From Christensenella sp. UBA1252 (GTDB lineage Bacteria; Bacillota; Clostridia; Christensenellales; CAG-1252), in NCBI GenBank assembly GCA_002308575.1, contig DBVY01000045.1, forward strand, positions 885 through 7,155: DNA of 6,271 nt. Reading direction: 5' to 3'. Every line of letters starts with the position of its first letter. The first letter of the stretch is position 1. Shown here piece by piece: positions 1-6,112 of this stretch. A model generated the notes under the pieces. The model saw only the letters and a list, made by a program, of their open reading frames with translations, ran no database searches and had not been told where the DNA came from. A program made the position numbers and the translations under genes.

Positions 1-1151
1 GCGGAAAGCGGAATCTCCTCGCCTTTCAAGCCGTTCGGATACCCCGAGCCATCCCATTTCTCGTGGTGAGAAACCGCGATATCGTACGCCTTATCCAAAA
101 ACGGTTTGTCGCCGAGGTTTACGAAAATGCTGTCCACCATTTCGCCGCCCTTTTCCGAATGCCTTTTCATAATCTCGAACTCTTCGGGCGTAAAACGACC
201 GGGTTTTAAAAGGATACTGTCCGGGATCGCGATCTTTCCGATATCGTGCAGCGGCGCGGCGTTCTCGATCTCGTCGATCTCCTTATCGGTCAAAACGCCC
301 ATATATTCGGGATGTTTTTGAAGCTCACGCGCGATTACGCCGACGTACTTTTTCGTGCGGATCACGTGCTCGCCCGTCCCGACGTCACGCGTTTCGATCA
401 CGCCCGCGAGATCCTCGATCACGTGTATCTGCATTTCGTTCTTCTGTTTCATTTCCGCTTGCGCAACGTCTTGCAAGTCCTTTTGTTTTTCGAGCATACG
501 AGCATTCCTTTTCGAGATCCCGAGCGCCAAAACGTTGATACTCATCAAGGCGAGCAAGCGCGGGAAAACGTAATGCAATAAGACGGAAATCAACCGACCC
601 GACGAGATGACTTTAACCCTTTGCGCGACATCCAACGCCTGTTCGTACGTGATCGTTTCTTTCAGCAAGTTGCGATCCGGCAACCCCAAATACAAACTTC
701 CGTACACGGACATGGGCACAAGGATCAAGGACGCAACGAAAATAAAGATCGTCATTTTTTTATTATAGTGATACTGCGCGCCCATCAGAGGCGGAATCGC
801 AAGAAGCATGATCGCGTGGAAAGAAAGCGCGACGCTGATCGCCCCTACACCGAGATAGGTAAACGCGACGATCATGACCTTATAGGCGTAACTGAAACAA
901 ATGGATTTCTTTTTCAGAATGATATCGTTGATCAAATAAAGAACGGCGGGCGCGATAAAAATCACGAACGAGATCGACATCGTCACCATCATCGTAACGC
1001 GGGGAATGCTGAAAACCCGAAGCTCATTCAATCCCAAACAAAAAACCGACAAAAAAGCGATTAACGTCATACATTTAACGTTAAAGCGATTGGCTTTCGA
1101 TTCCGCGATCGAATAAATGTCGTTGGACTCGTTCAAAATAGCGTCGTTCAT
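1..1151 (-). CDS. Membrane-anchored HD-GYP protein, predicted cyclic-di-GMP phosphodiesterase (3' end cut off)
   Basis: Only the first 383 residues lie in the window; the gene runs off the left edge. Residues about 26-212 hold roughly six hydrophobic segments (near 26-41, 52-77, 89-110, 111-124, 132-152, 189-212). A short charged helical linker (213-245) follows, then an HD-GYP domain from about 246. Visible metal-site signatures are H262 in GTGEH, H302-D303 in LHDIGK, H331 in KRHSEKG, H362-H363, and the diagnostic HHEKWDGSGYP at 362-372. This family hydrolyses cyclic-di-GMP at a di- or tri-iron centre on the cytoplasmic side; that activity is inferred from the motifs, and the last part of the domain is missing. 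No GGDEF or receiver domain is seen before it, so the membrane region is the likely sensor. ATG at 1151 is the only usual start after an in-frame stop about 60 nt upstream, although no good Shine-Dalgarno sequence precedes it. It has its own promoter and is separated by a terminator from the phage operon. Confidence 0.93.
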   Translation of the reverse strand, partial: MNDAILNESNDIYSIAESKANRFNVKCMTLIAFLSVFCLGLNELRVFSIPRVTMMVTMSISFVIFIAPAVLYLINDIILKKKSICFSYAYKVMIVAFTYLGVGAISVALSFHAIMLLAIPPLMGAQYHYNKKMTIFIFVASLILVPMSVYGSLYLGLPDRNLLKETITYEQALDVAQRVKVISSGRLISVLLHYVFPRLLALMSINVLALGISKRNARMLEKQKDLQDVAQAEMKQKNEMQIHVIEDLAGVIETRDVGTGEHVIRTKKYVGVIARELQKHPEYMGVLTDKEIDEIENAAPLHDIGKIAIPDSILLKPGRFTPEEFEIMKRHSEKGGEMVDSIFVNLGDKPFLDKAYDIAVSHHEKWDGSGYPNGLKGEEIPLS

Positions 1152-1241
1152 TTTATTATACGTTGATTCTTCGGTTTTTACCTTCGAAAGCGTTCGACGA
1201 GCGAATCACCCGCGCGCAACGATACGGATTTCTTTCTATAT

Positions 1242-1270
1242 ATTATAATATGTTCATACTCCAATTTCAA
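1242..1270 (-). promoter_or_regulatory. Sigma-A-type promoter for the HD-GYP gene
   Basis: Read on the minus strand, a TTGAAA -35 box (1265-1270) and a perfect TATAAT -10 box (1242-1247) are separated by exactly 17 nt. Transcription would begin near 1235 and leave a leader of about 84 nt before the ATG at 1151. The leader shows no recognisable cyclic-di-GMP riboswitch. This site would make the HD-GYP gene independent of the phage operon upstream. Confidence 0.75.
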
Positions 1271-1280
1271 TATAGCTTTG

Positions 1281-1301
1281 TCGAAAAACAGCCGTTTTCG
1301 A
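1281..1301. repeat. Inverted repeat just upstream of the HD-GYP promoter
   Basis: The arms TCGAAAA (1281-1287) and TTTTCGA (1295-1301) are perfect inverted copies around a 7-nt spacer. The repeat lies 10 nt upstream of the -35 box. It could be an operator or simply a chance palindrome, because TCGAAA-type words are common throughout this sequence. No function is assigned. Confidence 0.35.
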
Positions 1302-1354
1302 AGGATCGTAAAGAATGTAAAACGATAAGCGGACGGAACGCAATACTATAAATC

Positions 1355-1371
1355 CGAAAAAGGGTTTTTCG
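1355..1371. repeat. Short perfect inverted repeat (CGAAAAA/TTTTTCG)
   Basis: Arms of 7 nt flank a 3-nt loop (GGG on the plus strand) in the gap between the phage terminator and the HD-GYP promoter. On the minus strand the second arm is rich in T, so it might add weak back-up termination for the phage operon. It has too few G-C pairs to be convincing alone. Confidence 0.3.
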
Positions 1372-1385
1372 CTCCGTAAATCGCG

Positions 1386-1423
1386 AAGAAAAAAGAAGGA
1401 GTGCCCGACGCCCGAGCACTCCC
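1386..1423 (-). terminator. Rho-independent terminator closing the phage late operon
   Basis: A 7-bp G/C-rich stem pairs 1398-1404 (GGAGTGC) with 1416-1422 (GCACTCC) across an 11-nt loop. Read on the minus strand it is followed by TTCTTTTTTCTT, and it starts 5 nt after the stop codon of the holin gene. On the plus strand the same hairpin is followed by CTTTTTTATTT, so it could work in both directions, but no plus-strand gene needs it. Confidence 0.85.
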
Positions 1424-1427
1424 TTTT

Positions 1428-1724
1428 TTATTTGGATTCCGCCTCTTTTTCTTTTTCTACAATCTCCGCTTCCTTTACCTGCGTTTTCCTTCTCGGGAAA
1501 ATGCTTTGCGCAACGGAAATCGTGGAATTGATCGTTTGAATGATATCCTTGATATCCTGCTTGATGCCTTCGAGGGCGGAAAGCCCGTGCGTCAAACTCG
1601 TGATCGTGGCGGTGTACTTTTCCTCTCTCCTCTTGCTATCCTGCAACTGATAGACGAGGAGCGCGAGGAACAGGAGCGCCCAAACCCCGTTCGACGCCAT
1701 ATATTCCACTAATTTTTCCCACAT
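1428..1724 (-). CDS. BhlA/UviB-family holin-like protein
   Basis: This 98-aa protein has one clear hydrophobic segment near residues 13-27 (VWALLFLALLVYQLQ), then a very charged region with an amphipathic helix (about 50-73) and a Lys/Glu-rich tail. An N-terminal membrane anchor followed at once by a QDSKRREEKY-type charged stretch is the layout of the BhlA/UviB holin family, small phage or bacteriocin-associated membrane proteins that let lytic enzymes or toxins out of the cell. Family members are usually about 70-95 aa, so this one is slightly long. The start is fixed by AGGAGG at 1731-1736, 6 nt before the ATG. It is the last gene of the operon: the upstream stop is 2 nt away and the terminator follows directly. 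No endolysin gene sits beside it. A small membrane accessory protein that is not a holin is the main alternative. Confidence 0.75.
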   Translation of the reverse strand: MWEKLVEYMASNGVWALLFLALLVYQLQDSKRREEKYTATITSLTHGLSALEGIKQDIKDIIQTINSTISVAQSIFPRRKTQVKEAEIVEKEKEAESK

Positions 1725-1726
1725 AG

Positions 1727-2650
1727 TTAACCTCCTATCTCTTTCAAGTAACGCCTGTAGTACAATCCGAGGTAATTGCGAAGCGCGTCCTTATTTTCTT
1801 TGAGCAAACGCTCCTTTTGGCTCTTCGTGAGCGCGTTCGTCTTTTCGACCGCGAAACGCAACCTTTCCTCGTAATTCTCCTTTTTATCGTCCTTGTAATC
1901 GTTGAATGCTTCTTCGTATTCGGCGTTCTCTTTCTCGTAGATTTTATAAAACGCCTTTTCCTGCTTGTCGAGTTTTTCGTCTTTCGTCGATTCGAAAGCG
2001 TTCAACAGGCGATCCCTCTTTTCGATCAACGACGTTTTCTTATCTTCCAACGCGATCGCATAAGAGATCTCGAAAGACGAAATCGCGGCTTGATACGCCG
2101 CTTCGACGTTCTCGATCTTTTTATCCAAGTACGCGATCTGCCTTTCCCGATCGGCGTCCAATTTCGCGCGATCGTAAACGTAATCGTCTTTCAACTGTTG
2201 TTTACGAAGTTCGAAAGTCGAAGAATGCGTCATATCGTTTTTGGAAAACGCTTCGGTCATTTTGCGCTCTTTGGACGCGCTTTCGCGTTCGAGAGTTCGG
2301 AGCTTATCCGAATAATCGCTGATCTTTTCCTTTTTCCGTTCGATTAATTCTTCGAGCTCTTCCTGCGCCTTTTGCTCCGTCTTCGCTCTCTGATCCGCAA
2401 ACTTTCCCTCGATCGACTCTTTCGCCTTTTCGATGAGTTCGTCGTCCGTTTCGAGATCGGGCGCGACGACTTGGCTTTCCGCATACTCCTTCGCTCGGAT
2501 CTTTACGGCCTCTTCGTATTTGTTTTTGATGCTTTCGAGCCCGTTCAGGATCGGAACGGACGGATTCGAGGGCAACTCGGCGTCGATCACCGGACTTTCG
2601 TCCGCTATTCTCGAAGATTTCGGAAATATATCCGTTAATCCGAATTTCAT
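1727..2650 (-). CDS. Long alpha-helical (coiled-coil) phage structural protein, function unknown
   Basis: The 307-aa protein has a proline-containing N-terminal segment (all six prolines lie within residues 10-64). An extraordinarily helical body follows: between G82 and G295 there is no proline and no glycine, and the whole protein has no cysteine or tryptophan. The body is packed with Lys, Glu, Asp and Arg, as in long coiled coils. I do not recognise the family. Its place after the tail-hub-like genes and before the holin suggests a virion component such as a tail needle (P22 gp26 is also coiled coil), an internal or ejection protein, or a spacer helix; this is inference from position. ATG at 2650 is chosen because an excellent AAAGGAGG stands 5 nt before it; the frame stays open about 30 codons upstream, but that stretch overlaps the preceding gene. 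The 3' end carries the ribosome site for the holin. Confidence 0.8.
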   Translation of the reverse strand: MKFGLTDIFPKSSRIADESPVIDAELPSNPSVPILNGLESIKNKYEEAVKIRAKEYAESQVVAPDLETDDELIEKAKESIEGKFADQRAKTEQKAQEELEELIERKKEKISDYSDKLRTLERESASKERKMTEAFSKNDMTHSSTFELRKQQLKDDYVYDRAKLDADRERQIAYLDKKIENVEAAYQAAISSFEISYAIALEDKKTSLIEKRDRLLNAFESTKDEKLDKQEKAFYKIYEKENAEYEEAFNDYKDDKKENYEERLRFAVEKTNALTKSQKERLLKENKDALRNYLGLYYRRYLKEIGG

Positions 2651-2655
2651 AATTA

Positions 2656-2661
2656 CCTCCT
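2656..2661 (-). promoter_or_regulatory. Ribosome binding site for the 307-aa helical protein
   Basis: AGGAGG, 5 nt before ATG 2650, lies in the 11-nt gap after the upstream stop. It decides the start against longer in-frame alternatives reaching into the 368-aa gene. Confidence 0.85.
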
Positions 2662-3768
2662 TTATTCCATATATCCGACGTCGTTTTCGGATATCGTAAA
2701 CCCGGCGAACGCCCCGGAAACGTAAGCGTCCGCATAGCAAATCACGCGTTCTTCCCCCGCGGCGTTTCGTTTGACGAGCGCATTCGATGGCTTTTTATAG
2801 TAAAAAAACGGATAGCGCATATCGACGTCCACGTTGCAGGTCGGCGCGTGCGTTTTGTTTTTAACGACCGACAATTCGTCGTACGGAAAATAGTTCGAGC
2901 CGCAAACGAGGCTTTCAAGCCCTCCCTGCCAAAACCGCATCGCTTTCCAAACGCCGTCTTGGTTCGCATACATCAACAACGAACCTCGCCCCGCGCTTTT
3001 TACTTTCGTCACCCCTTCGATCACTCTGGCGCAAACGGTCGGCGTACCGCCGAACGGAAACGCATAGAAACGCAACACGCCGTTTGCATCCGCGACCGCC
3101 GCAAGAAAATCCGCGCCGGCGGAAAGCCCGAGCCCGTCGATCAGCGCGCAATCTTTGAGCCCGTTGACCGCGATCGTTTTCTCGTCCTCCCCCGTTATGA
3201 CCTTGACGGCGCTATCCGTCGTTGCGGACAGCAAAACGAGGTCCGACGCATAGGCGGACGAAGATTTGTTATAATAAAACGCCGCGTCCACGTGCGTTAC
3301 GCTCATTTCCGAAACGGTCGTTTGCATATTGGATCGCTCGTACTTCTCGATCGTTCGTTCGCCCGCTTTTACGAAGGCGATCGCGCGGGTCGGAAGATAC
3401 GCCGAACCGATATCGATCCGATAGGGTTCCGCCGTTTTGACCGAAGCACCCGCGACCGAGAGCGCCGCGCCTTTATGGTTTCCGTCCGAAACGAGATCGA
3501 AAATATGAGACCCTTTTTCGAGGGAAAGGGACAGGCAGAAGGCGGGCGATTTTTTCTTGCCGACAGGAACGCCGTCCACGTACGGCACGTAAGAGCCGTC
3601 CAGCCCCGAAAAGGAGATCTCGAAGCGAACGACGCACGCGAATTCGAGGCGAAACCGGACGCCGCCGACCCTTTTACCCGAAGGAAGGGAGCTTTTGACC
3701 GCCCCCTCCTTTCCGTATTTTGCAATCAATTCTTCGGTATTTAAAAACGTTTCTTTTTCGTAAGTCAT
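2662..3768 (-). CDS. Beta-rich phage virion protein, probable tail or receptor-binding component
   Basis: This 368-aa protein is not one I recognise. Residues about 32-120 alternate short hydrophobic strands with turns and contain VPYVDGVPVG (61-70) and SLEKGSHIFDLVSDG (82-96). This resembles a small beta-sandwich of the kind seen in carbohydrate-binding or tail-accessory domains. Residues about 150-360 form further strand-turn repeats (for example DANGVLRFYAFPFGG and ANQDGVWKAMRFW), consistent with a beta-propeller-like or stacked-sheet fold. There is no signal peptide or membrane segment. It follows the hub-like 478-aa gene with a 1-nt gap and precedes the helical protein, so a role at the distal tail is reasonable but inferred. 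ATG at 3768 is preferred over an in-frame ATG at 3792 because GGAG lies 6 nt before it and the longer form would overlap the upstream gene. Confidence 0.78.
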   Translation of the reverse strand: MTYEKETFLNTEELIAKYGKEGAVKSSLPSGKRVGGVRFRLEFACVVRFEISFSGLDGSYVPYVDGVPVGKKKSPAFCLSLSLEKGSHIFDLVSDGNHKGAALSVAGASVKTAEPYRIDIGSAYLPTRAIAFVKAGERTIEKYERSNMQTTVSEMSVTHVDAAFYYNKSSSAYASDLVLLSATTDSAVKVITGEDEKTIAVNGLKDCALIDGLGLSAGADFLAAVADANGVLRFYAFPFGGTPTVCARVIEGVTKVKSAGRGSLLMYANQDGVWKAMRFWQGGLESLVCGSNYFPYDELSVVKNKTHAPTCNVDVDMRYPFFYYKKPSNALVKRNAAGEERVICYADAYVSGAFAGFTISENDVGYME

Positions 3769-3769
3769 A

Positions 3770-5206
3770 TCAATCTCCGAAAAAATCCACAACCATATCC
3801 GCCTCGGTCACGCGCACGTCTGCGCTTTCCGACGCGATCGTCACGGACAGTTTATCGAACGCGCGCATCACTCGGACCTTATTCAACCCCGTATGAAGAG
3901 GGAAAACGTAAGCCGTTCCGTCAAGTTCGACGGTGACGCTTGCGCTTCCCTCCGCGCGAACGCGAATCTCCCGCAAGATCTTCTTGCCTCGGTTCGATCC
4001 GAAGGACGTTACGGGCGAACGCCATAATTTGTATGTAACCGTCGAATTCACGCTGCCGGATCTGTCCACCAGTCCGAGGAAGTTCACGGGATAATTCGCC
4101 TCTGCCATAACGCCGCTGAAAGATTCGTTGTTAACGCCGATCATACAGGAGATCGTCAAATCGTGCGCGATCTCCGTTTTTCCGTTCCAAACGTCGTAGA
4201 TCAACAAGCTGTTCGGAGCGGACGCGATTTCGCTGTCCATATCGAGCGAGCACGCAAGATAATATTTTCCGTTATGAAACGCACCGTTTGCGCCCGGTTG
4301 CTCGGCGGAAAAGAGCGATTCGATCTCTTTCAAGACCTTCGAAACGGATAATCCGTCGAACACGTAGACGCCGTCCGCCGCGCTGAACATGATCCGATCG
4401 CCGCAAACGGTAATCGTGTCCTTTTGGATCATTCCGACCGAAAGATAGAGTTTTTTGACGATGAATTGCGTTTGATCGTTATACGCGGTGATGCGCGCGA
4501 TCCCATGCTCGAAAAACGCAAAGAGATACCCGCCGAAGCTCACGACTTTGATCAACTGCCCCATTTCGCCGGAAAAGGAAATATAGCCGCCCTCGCGGAG
4601 CGAAACGTTCCAATTCGAGGGATCGAAATCGTCGCTGAAACGCAATTTGAAAGGATCGCTTCGGAAACAGGCGAACACGCGATCGCTATGCACGCACATC
4701 GATTCGATCGGGTCGGTCATTCCGAGCGCGTCCGCCGAAAGCCCCTCCAAAAAGTACAAGCCTTGCGTGGAAGAGAACAACAGCCCTTCGTTCTCGTCGT
4801 ACGTATACGGAACGGCGCATAACACTTCGCCGTAGGAGCCGACGGGCGAAAACGGAACGTACGCGTTGAAGCGAAGATCATAGAGTTTCCCGTCGTCCGC
4901 GTAGGCGACGAGGCGATCCGTTTTATACTGCCCGTTATGCATCGTGTAGGCGAAAAAGCGCAAAAACTTTCCGTTCCCCGCCTTTCGAATCTCCCAATTC
5001 GATCCGCCGACTTTCATATACGCGGCGGAGATCCCCGTTCCCGTTTCCAAAACGCCTTTATCAAACGCGAAGTTGTAACTTTTCGGCGCGTAAGCGAACG
5101 GAAGTTGTTCTTCCGCCACGCGCACGTCCACGCCTTGAAAGGTAGAGAGTTTAAAGCGCCGCCTTGTCGGACGCGGCAGGGTCGAATTCAAATAGTTCCG
5201 TATCAT
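3770..5206 (-). CDS. Tail hub/nozzle-like beta-propeller protein (P22 gp10 / T7 gp12 type, by context)
   Basis: The 478-aa protein begins with a basic segment (PRPTRRRFK, about 11-19). It continues as repeated strand-turn blocks with recurrent G-Y/F-L and D-G-V/K signatures: LVAYADDGKLYDL (99-111), GLLFSSTQGLYFLEG (141-155), FGGYLFAFFEHGIARI (224-239) and RIMFSAADGVYVFDG (271-285). The motif SDDFDPSNW (191-199) resembles the DPxxW loops of phage beta-propeller tail proteins. From about 389 a separate beta-sandwich follows (KLWRSPVTSFGS at 393-404, then GSASVTVELDG). P22 gp10 is about 472 aa, and the gene lies directly after an adaptor-like gene, as in P22 and T7, so a nozzle under the adaptor is the best reading. 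The homology is judged from pattern and order only. ATG at 5206 overlaps the upstream TGA as ATGA and has GGGAG 6 nt upstream; the alternative ATG at 5212 touches that same site and would leave no spacing. Confidence 0.8.
   Translation of the reverse strand: MIRNYLNSTLPRPTRRRFKLSTFQGVDVRVAEEQLPFAYAPKSYNFAFDKGVLETGTGISAAYMKVGGSNWEIRKAGNGKFLRFFAYTMHNGQYKTDRLVAYADDGKLYDLRFNAYVPFSPVGSYGEVLCAVPYTYDENEGLLFSSTQGLYFLEGLSADALGMTDPIESMCVHSDRVFACFRSDPFKLRFSDDFDPSNWNVSLREGGYISFSGEMGQLIKVVSFGGYLFAFFEHGIARITAYNDQTQFIVKKLYLSVGMIQKDTITVCGDRIMFSAADGVYVFDGLSVSKVLKEIESLFSAEQPGANGAFHNGKYYLACSLDMDSEIASAPNSLLIYDVWNGKTEIAHDLTISCMIGVNNESFSGVMAEANYPVNFLGLVDRSGSVNSTVTYKLWRSPVTSFGSNRGKKILREIRVRAEGSASVTVELDGTAYVFPLHTGLNKVRVMRAFDKLSVTIASESADVRVTEADMVVDFFGD
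3775..3778 (-). promoter_or_regulatory. Ribosome binding site setting the start of the 368-aa gene
   Basis: GGAG lies inside the last codons of the 478-aa gene, 6 nt before ATG 3768. It favours this start over the ATG at 3792, which would overlap the upstream gene by 23 nt. Confidence 0.7.
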
Positions 5207-5739
5207 ATCCATCTCCCGCAGGGCAAGCGGAGTTCTTTACGCGAAGACAGCACGTTCGCCAGCCCCTCTTTATATCGTTTTTCGAAAAGCGACGCTTCCT
5301 CGTACATCATCGATTCGAGCGCGTATTCCGCCGCCACGCCGCGCGCCAACAGGTCAAGCGAAACGCGCGACGAAACTTCGATCGTTCCGCCGATCGCGGG
5401 GTAAGAAGAAGGCGCGTAGCAATAGAAAAGCGTATACGTTCCGTCCGCGGCGAAAAGTTTTCCGTTTCGAACGCGAAATCTCTCCTTTTCTCCGTCCGAT
5501 CGAACGAGTTTCACGGCGTCGAAAAACTTTTTCGAAAGCGATGAAAGATCGTATTCTCCGTTTTGCACGGTGATCGTTTCTTTTTGTTCCAACGGCGCGT
5601 ACTCCGTAACAAGTTGCATATACGCGACGCCGAGCGCGTTTACGAGCCGAACCATTCTTTCGTCCGACGCGTTCGCCGGAACGGATACGTTTTCGCCCAA
5701 AAGCGTCGCCGCTTTATTCAATAATTCGTTGACTTGCAT
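5203..5739 (-). CDS. Head-tail connector/adaptor-like protein (P22 gp4 / T7 gp11 type)
   Basis: This 178-aa protein has a helical N-terminus (about 1-50), a central strand-rich part (ETITVQNGEYDLSSL at 54-68 and TYTLFYCYAPSSYP at 101-114) and a long C-terminal helical region (about 127-167) with EYALESMMYEEASLFEKRYKEG-like spacing of small and aromatic residues. This helix, strand insert, helix plan and the length fit adaptor proteins that join the portal ring to the tail (P22 gp4 is 166 aa, T7 gp11 is 196 aa). The family call is from overall pattern and gene order, because adaptor sequences diverge widely. The start is ATG 5739, not the in-frame ATG at 5766, since AGGAGG lies 4 nt before it and the longer form would overlap the preceding gene. 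Its TGA overlaps the next start as ATGA, which implies translational coupling to the nozzle-like partner. Confidence 0.83.
   Translation of the reverse strand: MQVNELLNKAATLLGENVSVPANASDERMVRLVNALGVAYMQLVTEYAPLEQKETITVQNGEYDLSSLSKKFFDAVKLVRSDGEKERFRVRNGKLFAADGTYTLFYCYAPSSYPAIGGTIEVSSRVSLDLLARGVAAEYALESMMYEEASLFEKRYKEGLANVLSSRKELRLPCGRWI
5213..5217 (-). promoter_or_regulatory. Ribosome binding site setting the start of the nozzle-like gene
   Basis: GGGAG ends directly against ATG 5212 but stands 6 nt from ATG 5206, so it can serve only the second ATG. That start also gives the ATGA stop-start overlap with the adaptor-like gene. Confidence 0.65.
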
Positions 5740-5743
5740 AGTT

Positions 5744-5749
5744 CCTCCT
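5744..5749 (-). promoter_or_regulatory. Ribosome binding site for the adaptor-like gene
   Basis: AGGAGG with a 4-nt spacer to ATG 5739 fills the short gap after the TGA of the 114-aa gene. The spacing is a little tight, but no other start has a comparable site. Confidence 0.75.
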
Positions 5750-5750
5750 A

Positions 5751-6095
5751 TCATCTTTGTCGCCAAGCGACCCGCATAAAAGCGTCCGCGTTTTCGGCGG
5801 CTTGCTCGCGGATCGCCCTTTCTTCTTCTCTTCTCGCCCTTCTTTCCTCGGCTTCGAACTCCTCGATAAACCGCTTCACGCGGCGCACGTGCGTTTCACG
5901 AAGTTTTACGACGAGCCGAACGTCGAGCGGGCGATCCCACGTGACGACGATCTCTCGTTCCTTCCCTTTCAATCGAACTTCGAAACGGGATCGATCCGCG
6001 TTGTAAAAAAGCAAATATCGTTCGTCCACTTCGCGGATCCGATCGGCGATATCGAAAACGTCCTCTCGGATCGGGATCAACCTTTCCTTTCGCAT
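5751..6095 (-). CDS. Small conserved-looking phage protein between capsid and adaptor genes, function unknown
   Basis: The 114-aa protein has two parts. Residues about 1-62 contain DIADRIREVDERYLLFYN (15-32) and RFEVRLKG (37-44), suggesting a small alpha/beta fold. Residues about 64-108 form a single highly charged helix dominated by Arg and Glu (for example EAEERRARREEERAIREQ at 81-98). I recall similarly sized proteins starting with a 'REVDPRYxxxYN'-like segment next to capsid genes in gut prophages, but I cannot name a family. Possible roles include head completion or a scaffold or assembly factor; none is shown. The start is supported by AAGGAGGG at 6104-6111, with the AGGAGG core 9 nt before the ATG. 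It starts 17 nt after the upstream stop and ends 11 nt before the adaptor-like gene. Confidence 0.8.
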   Translation of the reverse strand: MRKERLIPIREDVFDIADRIREVDERYLLFYNADRSRFEVRLKGKEREIVVTWDRPLDVRLVVKLRETHVRRVKRFIEEFEAEERRARREEERAIREQAAENADAFMRVAWRQR

Positions 6096-6112
6096 ATGCG
6101 CCGCCCTCCTTC

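Larger units (their letters stand above)
1152..1427. other. Intergenic boundary between the phage operon and the HD-GYP gene
   Basis: These 276 nt hold the operon terminator, two small inverted repeats and the leftward promoter described separately, plus the untranslated leader of the HD-GYP gene. It is visibly richer in A/T than the flanking genes. No tRNA, no integrase and no convincing attachment-site repeat was found; a prophage end could lie here, but the matching copy would be outside the window. Confidence 0.6.

Noticed and set aside
1155..1160. TATAAT directly before the HD-GYP start codon
   Set aside because: Transcription from it would begin inside the coding region, and no -35 box lies 16-18 nt upstream; the promoter at 1242-1270 is far better.
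1152..1235. Possible cyclic-di-GMP riboswitch in the HD-GYP leader
   Set aside because: The conserved words and paired elements expected of the known classes were not found in this short leader.
1163..1351. 62-codon open frame on the plus strand in the intergenic region
   Set aside because: It covers the opposite-strand promoter and inverted repeats, has no ribosome site, and its product looks random.
1817..2347. 176-codon open frame on the plus strand with hydrophobic, membrane-like stretches
   Set aside because: It mirrors the Lys/Glu-rich helical gene on the other strand; GAA, GAG and AAA-type codons read backward give Phe and Leu, so the apparent membrane segments are an artefact.
3270..3275. 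TATAAT on the plus strand within the 368-aa gene
   Set aside because: No matching -35 box is present at suitable spacing and no plus-strand gene follows.
2848..3744. 298-codon open frame on the plus strand
   Set aside because: It lies wholly antisense to the 368-aa gene, has an Arg-rich low-quality composition typical of a shadow frame, and no ribosome site supports it.
4424..4822. 132-codon open frame on the plus strand
   Set aside because: It is antisense to the nozzle-like gene, with no ribosome site and no recognisable protein pattern.
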